Positions 1 through 9,329 of a stretch of DNA of 18,230 bases are shown here, piece by piece. Within the stretch, counting starts at the first letter, position 1; each line of letters begins with the position of its first letter. The notes beneath the pieces were generated by a model. That model had not been told where the DNA came from. It did not search any database and was given only the letters and a program-made list of their open reading frames with translations. Made by a program: the position numbers and the translations under genes. This stretch comes from Pseudomonadota bacterium (GTDB taxonomy: Bacteria > Pseudomonadota > Gammaproteobacteria > Steroidobacterales > Steroidobacteraceae), in contig JAKBBE010000047.1 of NCBI GenBank assembly GCA_021826035.1, forward strand, positions 1 to 18,230, read 5' to 3'.

Positions 1-1202
1 TAGTCGGCGGCGCGGTGCGGGACCGGTTGCTCGGCCGGCCCGTGCACGAGCGCGACTGGGTCGTCGTGGGCGCGCGGCCGGAGCAGCTCGAGCGCCAGGG
101 CTATCTGCCCGTGGGACGGGAGTTTCCCGTGTTTCTGCATCCCACGACGCGCGAGGAGTACGCGCTGGCCCGCCTGGAGCGCAAGGTCGCACCGGGCTAC
201 CGGGGCTTCACCACCGAGTTCTCGCCCGAGGTGACGCTGCAGGAAGATCTGCGCCGGCGCGATCTGACGGTCAATGCCATGGCCGAGAGTGCCGCGGGCG
301 AGATCATTGATCCGTACGGCGGCCAGCGCGATCTTCAGGCGCGCCTGCTGCGCCACGTTTCGGCGGCATTCGTCGAGGATCCGGTGCGCGTGCTGCGCGT
401 GGCGCGTTTCGCCGCCCGCTACGCGCCGTTGGGTTTTCGCGTCGCGCCCGAGACGCTCGCGCTGATGCACCATATGAGCGAATCGGGCGAACTCGGCGCG
501 CTCGTGCCCGAGCGGGTGTGGCAGGAGACCGAACGGGCGCTCGGGGAGCCCCGGCCGGACGTATTTTTCGAGACGCTGCGCGAGTGCGGCGCGCTGAACG
601 TGATCTTTCCGGAGGTGGCGGCGCTCTACGGGGTGCCGCAGCCGGCCAAGTGGCACCCGGAGATCGACACCGGCGTGCACGTGATGCTGGCCCTGCGCTG
701 GGCCGCGGATGCCGACCTGTCCACACCGGCGCGCTTCGCCGTGCTCATGCACGATCTGGGCAAGGCGTGCACCGCGGCGGAGCGCTGGCCGAGCCATCAT
801 GGTCACGAGGAGGCCGGCGTGCCGCTCGTCGAGGCGGCGTGCGCCCGCCTGCGCGCCCCGAATGCCTATCGCGAACTCGCCGTGCTGACGGCCCGCTATC
901 ACGCACAGGTGCACCGCGCCGAGCAGCTGCGTCCGAGCACCGTGCTGCAGTTGCTTGAGGCGACGGACGCACTGCGCCGACCGGAGCGGTTCGAAGAGCT
1001 GTTGCGCGCCTGCGAGGCCGACGCTCGCGGCCGCGCTGGACTGCAAGCGATGCCGTACCCGCAGGCGGAGTATCTCCGTCGCGCGCGTGCCGCGGCGGCG
1101 GCCGTCGTGCTCGGCAGCGAAGAGCGCCGCGGGCTGGCCGGTCCGGCGATCGGCGAGAAGATCCGGACGCGGCGGCTGGAGGCGATCGGCGCCCTGCAGT
1201 AA
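1..1202 (+). CDS. cca: Multifunctional CCA tRNA nucleotidyltransferase, 5' end cut by the window edge
   Basis: This enzyme adds or repairs the 3'-terminal CCA of tRNAs in the cytoplasm. The reading frame is open from the first base: codons from position 3 read VGGAVRD, the family's N-terminal nucleotide-binding motif, so only about five residues including the start are missing. The GTG at 15 is internal, not the start. Visible features are the ERDWVVVG metal-site segment (about nt 48-71), [10 protein letters not shown] (about 255-284), a long stretch close to E. coli Cca around [12 protein letters not shown] and [11 protein letters not shown], and a C-terminal HD phosphohydrolase domain with HDLGK near nt 750 and a following HHGHE. 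The length of about 404 residues matches the HD-containing E. coli class (412). The first acid of the catalytic DxD pair is Glu rather than Asp. An 85-bp gap separates it from the next gene on the same strand. Confidence 0.96.
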   Translation, partial: VGGAVRDRLLGRPVHERDWVVVGARPEQLERQGYLPVGREFPVFLHPTTREEYALARLERKVAPGYRGFTTEFSPEVTLQEDLRRRDLTVNAMAESAAGEIIDPYGGQRDLQARLLRHVSAAFVEDPVRVLRVARFAARYAPLGFRVAPETLALMHHMSESGELGALVPERVWQETERALGEPRPDVFFETLRECGALNVIFPEVAALYGVPQPAKWHPEIDTGVHVMLALRWAADADLSTPARFAVLMHDLGKACTAAERWPSHHGHEEAGVPLVEAACARLRAPNAYRELAVLTARYHAQVHRAEQLRPSTVLQLLEATDALRRPERFEELLRACEADARGRAGLQAMPYPQAEYLRRARAAAAAVVLGSEERRGLAGPAIGEKIRTRRLEAIGALQ

Positions 1203-1270
1203 TTCTGGCACGCGATCTGGGCGCGGGCTGCGCTAGCATGGAGGGTGGCGAGGCACTGCACCTAAGGATC

Positions 1271-1280
1271 AAGGGGAGGG
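1271..1280 (+). promoter_or_regulatory. Ribosome binding site deciding a TTG start
   Basis: The purine run AAGGGGAGGG lies 7 nt before TTG at 1288. It supports this rare start codon, because the TTG is directly followed by a good signal peptide and no ATG or GTG in this frame gives a comparable N-terminus. Confidence 0.6.
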
Positions 1281-1287
1281 AGGGGCT

Positions 1288-4200
1288 TTGTCCGGCAACA
1301 CACCGAAGCGCGCTCACGGGCCGAGCCTGCTGATGGCGGTGGGGGTGCTCGCGAGCGCCCCGGCTCACGCCACCGGTGGTTTGAGACTCTTGGCGGTGAC
1401 GCCCGCCGGGATCGATGTCCCCCCGGCCCAGGAAATCGTCCTGCAGTTCAATCGGCCGATGGTGCCACTCGGGCGCATGGGTCGCGCCGCCGTACCGATC
1501 CGCATCCGTCCAGCGCTGCACTGTCAGTGGCGCTGGCTCGACCCGCAGCGCCTCTCGTGCCGGTTGCCGGGTCGGCAGCGATTTCGGCCCGCGACCCGCT
1601 ACCGCATCCGCATCGGCACGGCATTCCGGGCGCTCGACGGCGACCGATTCCTCCACGCGCGCAGCGCAACGTTCATCACGCAGACCCCGCAAGTGCGCTG
1701 GGCGGCTTTCGTGCGCTGGCGCCGCCGCACCGAGCCGCAATATGAGGTGCGCTTCACCCAGCCGGTCACGGCGGCCACCGTCGAGCGCGCGCTGCGCTTC
1801 AGTCCGGTGAGCGCCGGGGCGTCCGTGGCGGTGCACGCCCGACCCTTCACCCGGCGGCGCACCGGCCCGCTCCTGCTGCCGGTGCCGGGCATCCCCGGGG
1901 TCATGATCTGGGTCGCCCATCCGCAGACGCCGCACTCCGAGGGCGAGCGCTCGAGCGGCCGCAGAGTCTGGGTCGTCACGCCGGTGCACGCGCTGAAGGC
2001 CCAGAGGCCGTATCAACTCGCCGTCGGTGCAGGTCTCGTCACGCCGCTCGGGCGGCTGCCCGGCCCGCAGGGCAACGTCCCTCACACGAGGTTCACTCCG
2101 TTCGGACGGTTCGCATTTCTCGGTATCCACTGTCTGACGGCGGCCGGGACGTGGCGCACGATTGCGCCCCCGGGGACGCCTGCGCATGCCGCCGGGCGCT
2201 GTCGACCGGGATCGTTGCAGTTTGCCTTCAGTGCGCCGGTACCGAAGGAGACCCTCGCGGCAATCCGGCTGCATCCGGCCCCCGTGGACGGCGCACAGCG
2301 GCGTCAGTTGTGGAGCGGATATGCGCCGTGGATGCTCGCGCCAGCGGGGCCCGCTGGCGGCTCGAGACCGTATGATTATCCGCTGCCGTACCGGTTGGTC
2401 GCGATGCGCCCGTACCGCGCGGCGCTGCCGGCCGGCGTGGCCGACGTGTTCGGCGAGACGCTTCGGCACGCGGTCGCATTGCGGTTTGAGACCGGGCATC
2501 TTCCCCCTGCGTTGAGTCTGGGGGCGCCCCAGGGCGGGGTGCTCGAGGCCGGCGAGCGCACGGTGCTGCCGGTCTATTTCACCAACCTGACTCGGCTGGA
2601 TTTTGCCTATCACGCGCTGAGTGCGCAGAGCCTGGCGAGTGGGGCGCCGGTCGCGGCCGGCCCGCCGGTGCTCACCTCTTTGCTCGCGCCCTATCACGAG
2701 CGGCCGCCGCGCGATCAGTGGCTTGCGGATTCCCTCGGCGTGCGCGCCGATCTCGACGGCCGACCCGGGGTGCTGCTCGGGCACTTGACCTGGTCGCCCT
2801 CGCTCGGCAATCCGTGGTACTCCTGGGATACCCAGCCTGTGTTCGCCGAGGTGACGCCCTGGCAGGTGCTCGCCAAGGTCGGGCACTATGACTCGCTGAT
2901 CTGGGTGAGTTCACTCGCGACCGGCCGGCCGGTCGCGGGGGTGACGGTGCGATTCAGTTCGGCACCGCAGAACTCACTCACCGGGTTGCATGCCGTCACG
3001 GCACCGGCCGTGACCGACGCGGCCGGGCTGGCGGTGCTGCCCGGGACGGTCGACCTGGCCGGCTACGAGCGCTTCTCACCGAAGGCTCCGCAGTGGTACG
3101 TCGCGGCCACGCGTGGCACCGACATGGCGCTGCTGCCGCTCAGCTGGAGCTACGAGCGCTGGATCAACAGCGCCAGCGGCGGCGCGGTCATGCAGGAGCA
3201 GCAGCCACGCCACGGACACCTGCGGGTCTGGGGATTCACGGCGCAGGGTGTCTATCGGCCTGGCGCCACCGTGCATTACGCCGCGTTCGTGCGTGGGATG
3301 TCGGCGACGCGCCTCACCGCCGCCCCGCCCCTGCGCTACCGGTTCACGCTCACGAACGCCACGGGCAAGACCGTCCTGATACGCAAGGGTGTTGCGCTCT
3401 CGACCTTCGGCGGCTTGCAGGGCCGCTGGTACGTTCCGAAGACGGCCGAGACGGGCTGGTACACCATGACGGTCAGCTGGCGCGTCGGTCCGTCTCGCCT
3501 GCGTCACCCGGCGGGCCGCTTTCTGGTCACCGAATTCGTACCGGATCCCTTCAAGGTGCGGTTGCTGCTGCAGGGCAGCCGGTTCGGGCCGGGCGCGACC
3601 TACCGGGCGCAAATCCGGGCCCGGTTGCACTCCGGCGGACCCTACACCGATGCGCCGGTGCGCACCGTGGCGCGCATCACCGCCGAACCCTTTGCGCCGC
3701 GCGATCCGCGTGCGGCCGGCTTTTTCTTTCGCGTCAATCCGCCGAACGTCATCGGTACGGTGACACTCGCCGAGCGCCCCGAGACGCTCGATGCGCGCGG
3801 CAACGCGCAGACGTCGGGCCAGTTGCCTGCGGCCGTGCCCATTCTCTACGGCCGGTTCACCCTGCAGGCGGCGGTGAAGTCGGCCCGAGGCACTTGGGTG
3901 GCCGATCGTGCGCGCGCCGTTTGGGCGGCACGCACCCGCTTCATCGGCCTGCGGCTCGGTGCGTGGCTGTTGCACGCCGCTCAGCCCTTCACGGTGCGCT
4001 ACCTGGTGGTCGACCCGGCCGGTCGGCCGGCGGCGGGCGCTCCGGTGCACATCGTGCTGCAACGCCGCCGGCTGAACGTCGTCGAGACCGCCAACGGTAC
4101 GGGGCGCTTCACTGCGCGGCAGACCACCGAGTGGCTGACGGAAGGACGCTGTCGGGCCACCTCGGCTGCTGCGCCCGGCGCGTGCCGCCTGACACCGAAG

Positions 4201-7119
4201 CAGGCGGGAACGTACCGCATCGTGGCGACCGTTCGGGACACCCAGGGGCGCGAAGAGCGCACGATCCTGAGCGTCTGGGCGGTGGGCGCCGGTAGGGTGG
4301 TTTGGAAGACGGGCACCCATGTCGAACTGGTGCCCAACCGACATCATTACCATGTCGGTGAGGTTGCGCATGTCCTGGTGCAAAACCCCTACCCGGGTGC
4401 GCGCGCGCTGGTCACCGTCGAGCGCTACGGGGTCCTGTGGCGCGAAGTGGTCACGCTCACCGGCAGCACGCCAGTGCTGCGTGTCCCGATCGAGCGCTCG
4501 TTCTTTCCCGGCGCCTACCTGTCGGTGGCCATCTTCTCCCCCCGCGTTGCGCCCCCCGACCCGGCGGATCTGGGTCGCCCGACGCTCGCCCTCGGCTATG
4601 TCAGCCTGCCGGTCGTGGGCCACGGCAGTGCGCTCAAGGTCGCGGTGATCCCGGCTCAATCTCAGTACCAGCCGCGCCAGCGAGTACGGGTGCGAGTGCA
4701 GGTGCGCACCCGTCACGGCCGGCCTAGCGGCCACACTCGGCTGGTGGTGGCCGTGGTGGACACCTCGGTGCTCGATCTGCTCGCCGGGCGCAGCCGTTAT
4801 TACGACCCGCGCCGGGCGTTCTATGCGCCGCCCTCAGGTGCGGACCTCAGCAATTTCAGCCTGATCTCGCAGTTGGTGACCACCGTGCGCACCCCGCACT
4901 TCGGCAAGGGCCTGACGCCCGGCGGTGACGGTGGGGGCGGCATGCCGATCCGTTCGGTGTTCAAGTACACCGCCTACTGGAATCCTCATCTTGAAACCAA
5001 CGCGGCGGGCCAGGCCGATTTTGCATTCAAGTTGCCGGACAATCTCACCGGCTGGCGCATCCTGGTGATCGCAGTGCGGCCCGCCGCGGCGATGGGGCTG
5101 GGGCAGGCCACGGTGCGCGTGAACCTACCGATCCAACTCAATGCGGCACTGCCCGATCTGGTGCATGCCGGCGATCGGTTCGCAGCGGGATTCTCGGTGA
5201 CCAATCGAACGTCCACCCCCCACCGGGTGCACGTGGCGGTGAGCGCAAGTGGCGCGGCATCCGGTCATGCGGCCGGCGCATTGACGCTGCGTCCCTATGC
5301 GCACGGGTTGCAATGGCTCAATCTGACCGCGCAGCGCCCTGGGGTGATCGAGCTGCTCGCCGCTGCGCATTCGGGTGCACTTGGCGATGCGCTGCGCAAG
5401 ACGATCCCCGTCGCCGCGAGCACCGCGGCGGCTGCGAGCGCCGAGTACGGCAGCCTCACTGCGGGCGCCGCCGCGGTAGCGGTCCGGGTGCCCTCGAGCG
5501 CCTTGCCGGGGTCTGCCCGCCTCCTCGTGCACCTCGCGCCGACCGCACTCAGCAGCCTCGCGGCCGCGTTTCGCGCGATGCGCGAGGATTCACTCGGTAC
5601 TTGGGAGGTGCGTCTCAGCCGCGCCGTGATGGCGGCCGATTACCTGCGGCTGCGGGGCGCGCTGCCGGCGACGCTGCGCTGGCCCGGTGCTCGAGCGCAG
5701 ATCCGCGCAACTCTCGAACACGCGGCGGACTTCCAGGCCGGCAATGGCGGCATGAGTTTCCTCATGCCCCGAAATGAATGGGTCAGTCCGTATCTCTCCG
5801 CGTACACCGCGCTGGCGTTCGACTGGCTCGCCGCCGACGGCTATCGGGCCCCGGCGAGCGTACGCTCGGCGCTCGACGGTTATCTGCGCGCACAGGTGCT
5901 CAAGGCCGCCTCTGCCCGTCGCCGCAGCGGCACGCTCGAGGTGCAGGTCGCCGCACTGGATGCGCTGGCGCGCGCCGGGCACGTGCCGCCGGGCGAGGCG
6001 GCGGGCCTGGTGCCGAAGCTGCCGCGGCTGAGTCTGTTCGGAAAAGCGCTCCTGCTGCAGCTCGCGATCAGGGAACACGATCGCGCCAGCGCGCAGCGGA
6101 TCCTCACCGCCCTGCTGGCCCGATCCGAGCAGACCTCAGGGGCTGCGTCCTTCCAGGAAACCCGCGCGGACGCCTATTCAGCGTTACTGGCCAGTCCGCT
6201 GCGCGACAATTGCGCGGTGCTTGATGCGCTGGTCTCGCTCGTGCGGGAGAAGGGCCCTGGGGCGCGCGCCGTGGCGCCGCTCGCGAGCCGCCTGGTGCGC
6301 TGGATCGACGCACAGCGCAGCGGCGCAGGGCAATGGCCGAACTCGCAGCAGAACGTGTTCTGCACCACGGCCGAAGCGCACTACGCGCGGGTCTTCGAGC
6401 CGCCGCTGCGCGCCCTCGGCGGCCGGGTCACGGCGGCCGGCAAACCGATCCTGACGGCGTCCTTCACGCTCCAGCGCAGTGCGCCGCGCACGGTGAGCAC
6501 GGCCGTCGTGGGTGCGCCCGCGGTTCGCATCACGCACCGCGGGCAGGGCCGCCTCTACTACACCGTACGGCTCGATTACCAGCTGCCCCCACTCCTTGCG
6601 GCCACGGCCGATGCCGGATTCAGTATCCGGCGCCGCTACCGTATCAAACACGGCGATCGTTGGCTCCGCGTCGGGCGAGGGACGGTGTTGCACCGCGGCG
6701 AGGTCGTGCGGGTCGATCTGACGGTGGACGTGCCGGCCGAGCGCCACTACGTCGTCCTCACCGATCCGCTGCCGGGCGCCTTCGAGGCGGTCAATCATCA
6801 GCTCGCCACGGCCGACATGACCGCGCCGCAGCACACCCCGGGCGACATGACACTGTGGTTCAATGACGGCGCATGGCCGGATGACTCGATGACGACCCGC
6901 GGGTTCTACCACCGGCAGATCGGGCGCGGCGTCGTGCGCTTCTACGCCGATCGATTGCCGGCCGGACGCTATCGACTGATTTACGCCGCCCAGGTCATCG
7001 CGCGCGGGCACTTCCTCGCACCGTCGCCGCGAGTGCACGAGATCTACGCCCCTGAGGTCTACGGACGGGGCCGGGCGCGATACATTGCCGTGGCGCCTGC
7101 ACCGGTGCACAAGCGCTGA
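1288..7119 (+). CDS. Large alpha-2-macroglobulin family protein (YfhM-like, thioester motif absent)
   Basis: This is a 1943-residue bacterial alpha-2-macroglobulin, a periplasmic protein thought to trap invading proteases; E. coli YfhM is about 1650 residues. A signal peptide ends at APAHA, residue 28, with an AxA site and no lipobox Cys, so it is probably soluble rather than lipid-anchored. An N-terminal Ig-like region (FNRPM, about 54-58) is followed by macroglobulin domains with a YRPGATV motif near 656. The conserved A2M segment (SVFKYTAYWNPHLETN) starts near 1223, the helical thioester-type domain spans about 1430-1690 (GGMSFLMP, SPYLSAYTALAF), and a C-terminal macroglobulin domain contains TDPLPGAFE. 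Where pbpC-linked homologues have YGCxEQ, residues 1436-1445 read LGTWEVRLSR, so no thioester can form. The gene is followed 4 nt later by pbpC, the usual partner. Family assignment is firm; a protease-trap role is inferred. Confidence 0.9.
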   Translation: MSGNTPKRAHGPSLLMAVGVLASAPAHATGGLRLLAVTPAGIDVPPAQEIVLQFNRPMVPLGRMGRAAVPIRIRPALHCQWRWLDPQRLSCRLPGRQRFRPATRYRIRIGTAFRALDGDRFLHARSATFITQTPQVRWAAFVRWRRRTEPQYEVRFTQPVTAATVERALRFSPVSAGASVAVHARPFTRRRTGPLLLPVPGIPGVMIWVAHPQTPHSEGERSSGRRVWVVTPVHALKAQRPYQLAVGAGLVTPLGRLPGPQGNVPHTRFTPFGRFAFLGIHCLTAAGTWRTIAPPGTPAHAAGRCRPGSLQFAFSAPVPKETLAAIRLHPAPVDGAQRRQLWSGYAPWMLAPAGPAGGSRPYDYPLPYRLVAMRPYRAALPAGVADVFGETLRHAVALRFETGHLPPALSLGAPQGGVLEAGERTVLPVYFTNLTRLDFAYHALSAQSLASGAPVAAGPPVLTSLLAPYHERPPRDQWLADSLGVRADLDGRPGVLLGHLTWSPSLGNPWYSWDTQPVFAEVTPWQVLAKVGHYDSLIWVSSLATGRPVAGVTVRFSSAPQNSLTGLHAVTAPAVTDAAGLAVLPGTVDLAGYERFSPKAPQWYVAATRGTDMALLPLSWSYERWINSASGGAVMQEQQPRHGHLRVWGFTAQGVYRPGATVHYAAFVRGMSATRLTAAPPLRYRFTLTNATGKTVLIRKGVALSTFGGLQGRWYVPKTAETGWYTMTVSWRVGPSRLRHPAGRFLVTEFVPDPFKVRLLLQGSRFGPGATYRAQIRARLHSGGPYTDAPVRTVARITAEPFAPRDPRAAGFFFRVNPPNVIGTVTLAERPETLDARGNAQTSGQLPAAVPILYGRFTLQAAVKSARGTWVADRARAVWAARTRFIGLRLGAWLLHAAQPFTVRYLVVDPAGRPAAGAPVHIVLQRRRLNVVETANGTGRFTARQTTEWLTEGRCRATSAAAPGACRLTPKQAGTYRIVATVRDTQGREERTILSVWAVGAGRVVWKTGTHVELVPNRHHYHVGEVAHVLVQNPYPGARALVTVERYGVLWREVVTLTGSTPVLRVPIERSFFPGAYLSVAIFSPRVAPPDPADLGRPTLALGYVSLPVVGHGSALKVAVIPAQSQYQPRQRVRVRVQVRTRHGRPSGHTRLVVAVVDTSVLDLLAGRSRYYDPRRAFYAPPSGADLSNFSLISQLVTTVRTPHFGKGLTPGGDGGGGMPIRSVFKYTAYWNPHLETNAAGQADFAFKLPDNLTGWRILVIAVRPAAAMGLGQATVRVNLPIQLNAALPDLVHAGDRFAAGFSVTNRTSTPHRVHVAVSASGAASGHAAGALTLRPYAHGLQWLNLTAQRPGVIELLAAAHSGALGDALRKTIPVAASTAAAASAEYGSLTAGAAAVAVRVPSSALPGSARLLVHLAPTALSSLAAAFRAMREDSLGTWEVRLSRAVMAADYLRLRGALPATLRWPGARAQIRATLEHAADFQAGNGGMSFLMPRNEWVSPYLSAYTALAFDWLAADGYRAPASVRSALDGYLRAQVLKAASARRRSGTLEVQVAALDALARAGHVPPGEAAGLVPKLPRLSLFGKALLLQLAIREHDRASAQRILTALLARSEQTSGAASFQETRADAYSALLASPLRDNCAVLDALVSLVREKGPGARAVAPLASRLVRWIDAQRSGAGQWPNSQQNVFCTTAEAHYARVFEPPLRALGGRVTAAGKPILTASFTLQRSAPRTVSTAVVGAPAVRITHRGQGRLYYTVRLDYQLPPLLAATADAGFSIRRRYRIKHGDRWLRVGRGTVLHRGEVVRVDLTVDVPAERHYVVLTDPLPGAFEAVNHQLATADMTAPQHTPGDMTLWFNDGAWPDDSMTTRGFYHRQIGRGVVRFYADRLPAGRYRLIYAAQVIARGHFLAPSPRVHEIYAPEVYGRGRARYIAVAPAPVHKR

Positions 7120-7123
7120 GGGC

Positions 7124-9301
7124 ATGATGGCGGTGCGCGCGACGACGAAGCGGCGACTGCGCTGGGCCGGTGTGGCGCTCGCCGTCGCCGCCACGGTACT
7201 CGCCGTGGCCACTCTCTGCGACTTAGCGCCGCTGCCGGCCACGCTGCCGCCGCCGCGCCGGGCGGCCGAACCGGTGCTGCTCGCGAGCGACGGCACGCCG
7301 CTCACCGTCGATCGCGCTGGCCGCTTCAACCGCACGGCGCAACTGCCGCTGACGCAGATCCCGCAACTGCTGCGCACCGCGTTCGTGTTCTCAGAGGACC
7401 GGCGGTTCTGGATTCACGGGGGCAGCGACTGGCGGGCGCGCTTCGCGGCCCTGTGGCAGAACCTGCGCGCCGGACACATCGTGCGTGGTGCGAGCACCAT
7501 TGGGGAACAGGCGGCGCGGATTCTGACGCCGCGCTCGCGCACGTATTGGAACCATTGGCTCGAGGGCCTCGAAGCGGGGCGGCTCATCGGGCGCTTCGGC
7601 CATGCCGGGGTTTTGGATTTTTATCTGAATCAGGTGCCCTATGGGGCTGAGCGGCGCGGGATCGCGCCGGCGGCGGGGTATTACTTCGGCGCGCGGGTCG
7701 GGGCACTCGATCCAGCCGAAGAACTGGCGCTGGTGGTCCTGGTGCGCTCGCCCGTGGCGCTCAACCCACGGCATCACCCGCGCGAGTTGCGCCGAGTGGT
7801 CGATTCCTTGGCCGAGCGCATGCGCCGCAAAGGCGTGCTCGGCCCGGGCACGCTGCGCGCCATCCTGCGCTCCCCGCTCGGGGCGGTGGCACCGGCGCAG
7901 CTGCCGGTGATCGCCGGTGGGTTCGTCGCATTCGTGCGTGAGCGTATCCGGGCGCTCAGGCTGCGCGGGCGGCATTTCACGACCACGCTCGATGCGCCGC
8001 TCGAGCGATTCGTACAGCGAACGCTGACATTGCGGGTGGCCGATCTGGCGGCCCGCGGCGTGCGCAACGGCGCGGCGCTCGTGGTCGACAATCGCCGCGG
8101 CACGGTGCTCGCATGGGCGGGCGCACCGCCCGTCGCCGCAGGTGCCCTCGATCCGGTCATGATCCCCCGTCAACCCGGCTCGACGCTCAAACCTTTCCTG
8201 TACTCCCTGGCCATGGAGCGGCTCGGCTGGCAGCCGAGTACCGTGCTGCGTGACGGGCCACTCAGCGCCCGAATCGGCCAAGGCGTGCACGAGTATCGAA
8301 ACTACAGCAACCGCTTCTACGGCAAGGTCAGCTTGCGGTACGCGCTCGGCAACTCGCTGAACATCCCGGCGGTGGAAACCGCCCAAGCCGTGGGTGTCGC
8401 GCGTTTCATCCGGCTGCTCGCGCGACTCGGCATCACCACTCTGCGCCGGCCGGCGGGGTATTACGGTCCGGCGGTCGCCATCGGCGACGGACCGGTGAGC
8501 CTGTATCAACTGGTACAAGCGTACGCGACGCTCGCACGGCGCGGAGGATTCATGCCATTGCGGGTGCTGCGCGACGGTCCGCGCGCAAAGCCCGAGCCGG
8601 TGTTGTCCTCGGCGGTGACCTCGGTCATTGCCACGATCCTCTCCGATCCGGATGCGCGCAGCGCGGAGTTCGGGCCCTACAGTGTCCTCGATCTGCCGTT
8701 CCCAACCGCGGTGAAGACCGGCACGTCCAGCGACTTTCACGACGCACTGGCGGTGGGGTTCGACAACCAGTACACCGTGGGCGTGTGGATGGGCCGGCTA
8801 TCCGGCGGCAACATGCAGACGATCACCGGGGCGGCCGGTCCTGCCCCCGTGCTGCGGGCGATTTTTGCGTATTTGCGTCAGCGCCAGCCGTACGCAGGCT
8901 TGTGGCGCAGCCCCGAACTGCGTCGGGTGCGTGTCTGCGAGCGCATCGGTCCCGGCCCGTGCATCCGGCGCGGGGACTGGCAGTTGCCGAACGAGGTGCC
9001 GCACGCCTCTGCGACGCCCGTGCCGCGCGAACTCGCGATCGCCCGTCCGGTGCACGGGGAGCTGCTCGCCATCGATCCACGCATTCCGCGCGCTGATCAG
9101 GTTTATACGTTCCGCATCGTCGGCGGGCGTGCGGTGCGCTCGGTGACCTGGATCCTGGATGGGCACGTGCTGGGCCGCACTCGCGCTCTGCGGATCGCCT
9201 GGCCGCTGGCGTACGGACCGCACCAGCTCGCGGCGCGAGTAGGACTCGGCGCTGCCGCGCCTGCGGTCGAACTCGGGCCGGTGCCCTTCACCGTCGAGTG
9301 A
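7124..9301 (+). CDS. pbpC: Penicillin-binding protein 1C (peptidoglycan glycosyltransferase/transpeptidase)
   Basis: This is a bifunctional class A PBP of the 1C type, anchored in the inner membrane and acting on periplasmic peptidoglycan. The predicted 725 residues have one N-terminal membrane segment (about 14-31), a GT51 glycosyltransferase domain with catalytic E91 in SEDRRFW, GASTIGEQ in place of the usual GGSTLTMQ, and YLNQVPYGAERRGI. The transpeptidase domain has S353-T-L-K, S411-L-N413 and K531-T-G. A C-terminal PBP1C-type beta domain follows (IARPVHGELLAIDP). ATG 7124 was chosen, 4 nt after the macroglobulin stop, with GAGGG at 7118-7122 overlapping that stop; ATG 7127 has better spacing and is equally possible. 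A GTG at 7085 would overlap the upstream gene and is less likely. The tight spacing implies co-transcription and translational coupling with the macroglobulin gene. Confidence 0.94.
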   Translation: MMAVRATTKRRLRWAGVALAVAATVLAVATLCDLAPLPATLPPPRRAAEPVLLASDGTPLTVDRAGRFNRTAQLPLTQIPQLLRTAFVFSEDRRFWIHGGSDWRARFAALWQNLRAGHIVRGASTIGEQAARILTPRSRTYWNHWLEGLEAGRLIGRFGHAGVLDFYLNQVPYGAERRGIAPAAGYYFGARVGALDPAEELALVVLVRSPVALNPRHHPRELRRVVDSLAERMRRKGVLGPGTLRAILRSPLGAVAPAQLPVIAGGFVAFVRERIRALRLRGRHFTTTLDAPLERFVQRTLTLRVADLAARGVRNGAALVVDNRRGTVLAWAGAPPVAAGALDPVMIPRQPGSTLKPFLYSLAMERLGWQPSTVLRDGPLSARIGQGVHEYRNYSNRFYGKVSLRYALGNSLNIPAVETAQAVGVARFIRLLARLGITTLRRPAGYYGPAVAIGDGPVSLYQLVQAYATLARRGGFMPLRVLRDGPRAKPEPVLSSAVTSVIATILSDPDARSAEFGPYSVLDLPFPTAVKTGTSSDFHDALAVGFDNQYTVGVWMGRLSGGNMQTITGAAGPAPVLRAIFAYLRQRQPYAGLWRSPELRRVRVCERIGPGPCIRRGDWQLPNEVPHASATPVPRELAIARPVHGELLAIDPRIPRADQVYTFRIVGGRAVRSVTWILDGHVLGRTRALRIAWPLAYGPHQLAARVGLGAAAPAVELGPVPFTVE

Positions 9302-9329
9302 GGCATTCGGGGATACCGCCGCGCTGCAC

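Noticed and set aside
1206..1221. TGGCACG before the macroglobulin gene as a sigma-54 promoter
   Set aside because: The -24 half is perfect but the -12 half reads CTGGG and lacks the essential GC.
745..4734. Long minus-strand open frames opposite the macroglobulin gene (745-2886 and 3076-4734)
   Set aside because: Their translations are Arg/Pro/Ala-rich with no domain, as expected from the complement of GC-rich coding DNA; the + strand gene is clearly real.
7085..7123. GTG 7085 as the start of pbpC
   Set aside because: It would add 13 residues unlike the family and overlap the upstream gene by 35 bp; ATG 7124 or 7127 gives a normal PBP1C N-terminus.
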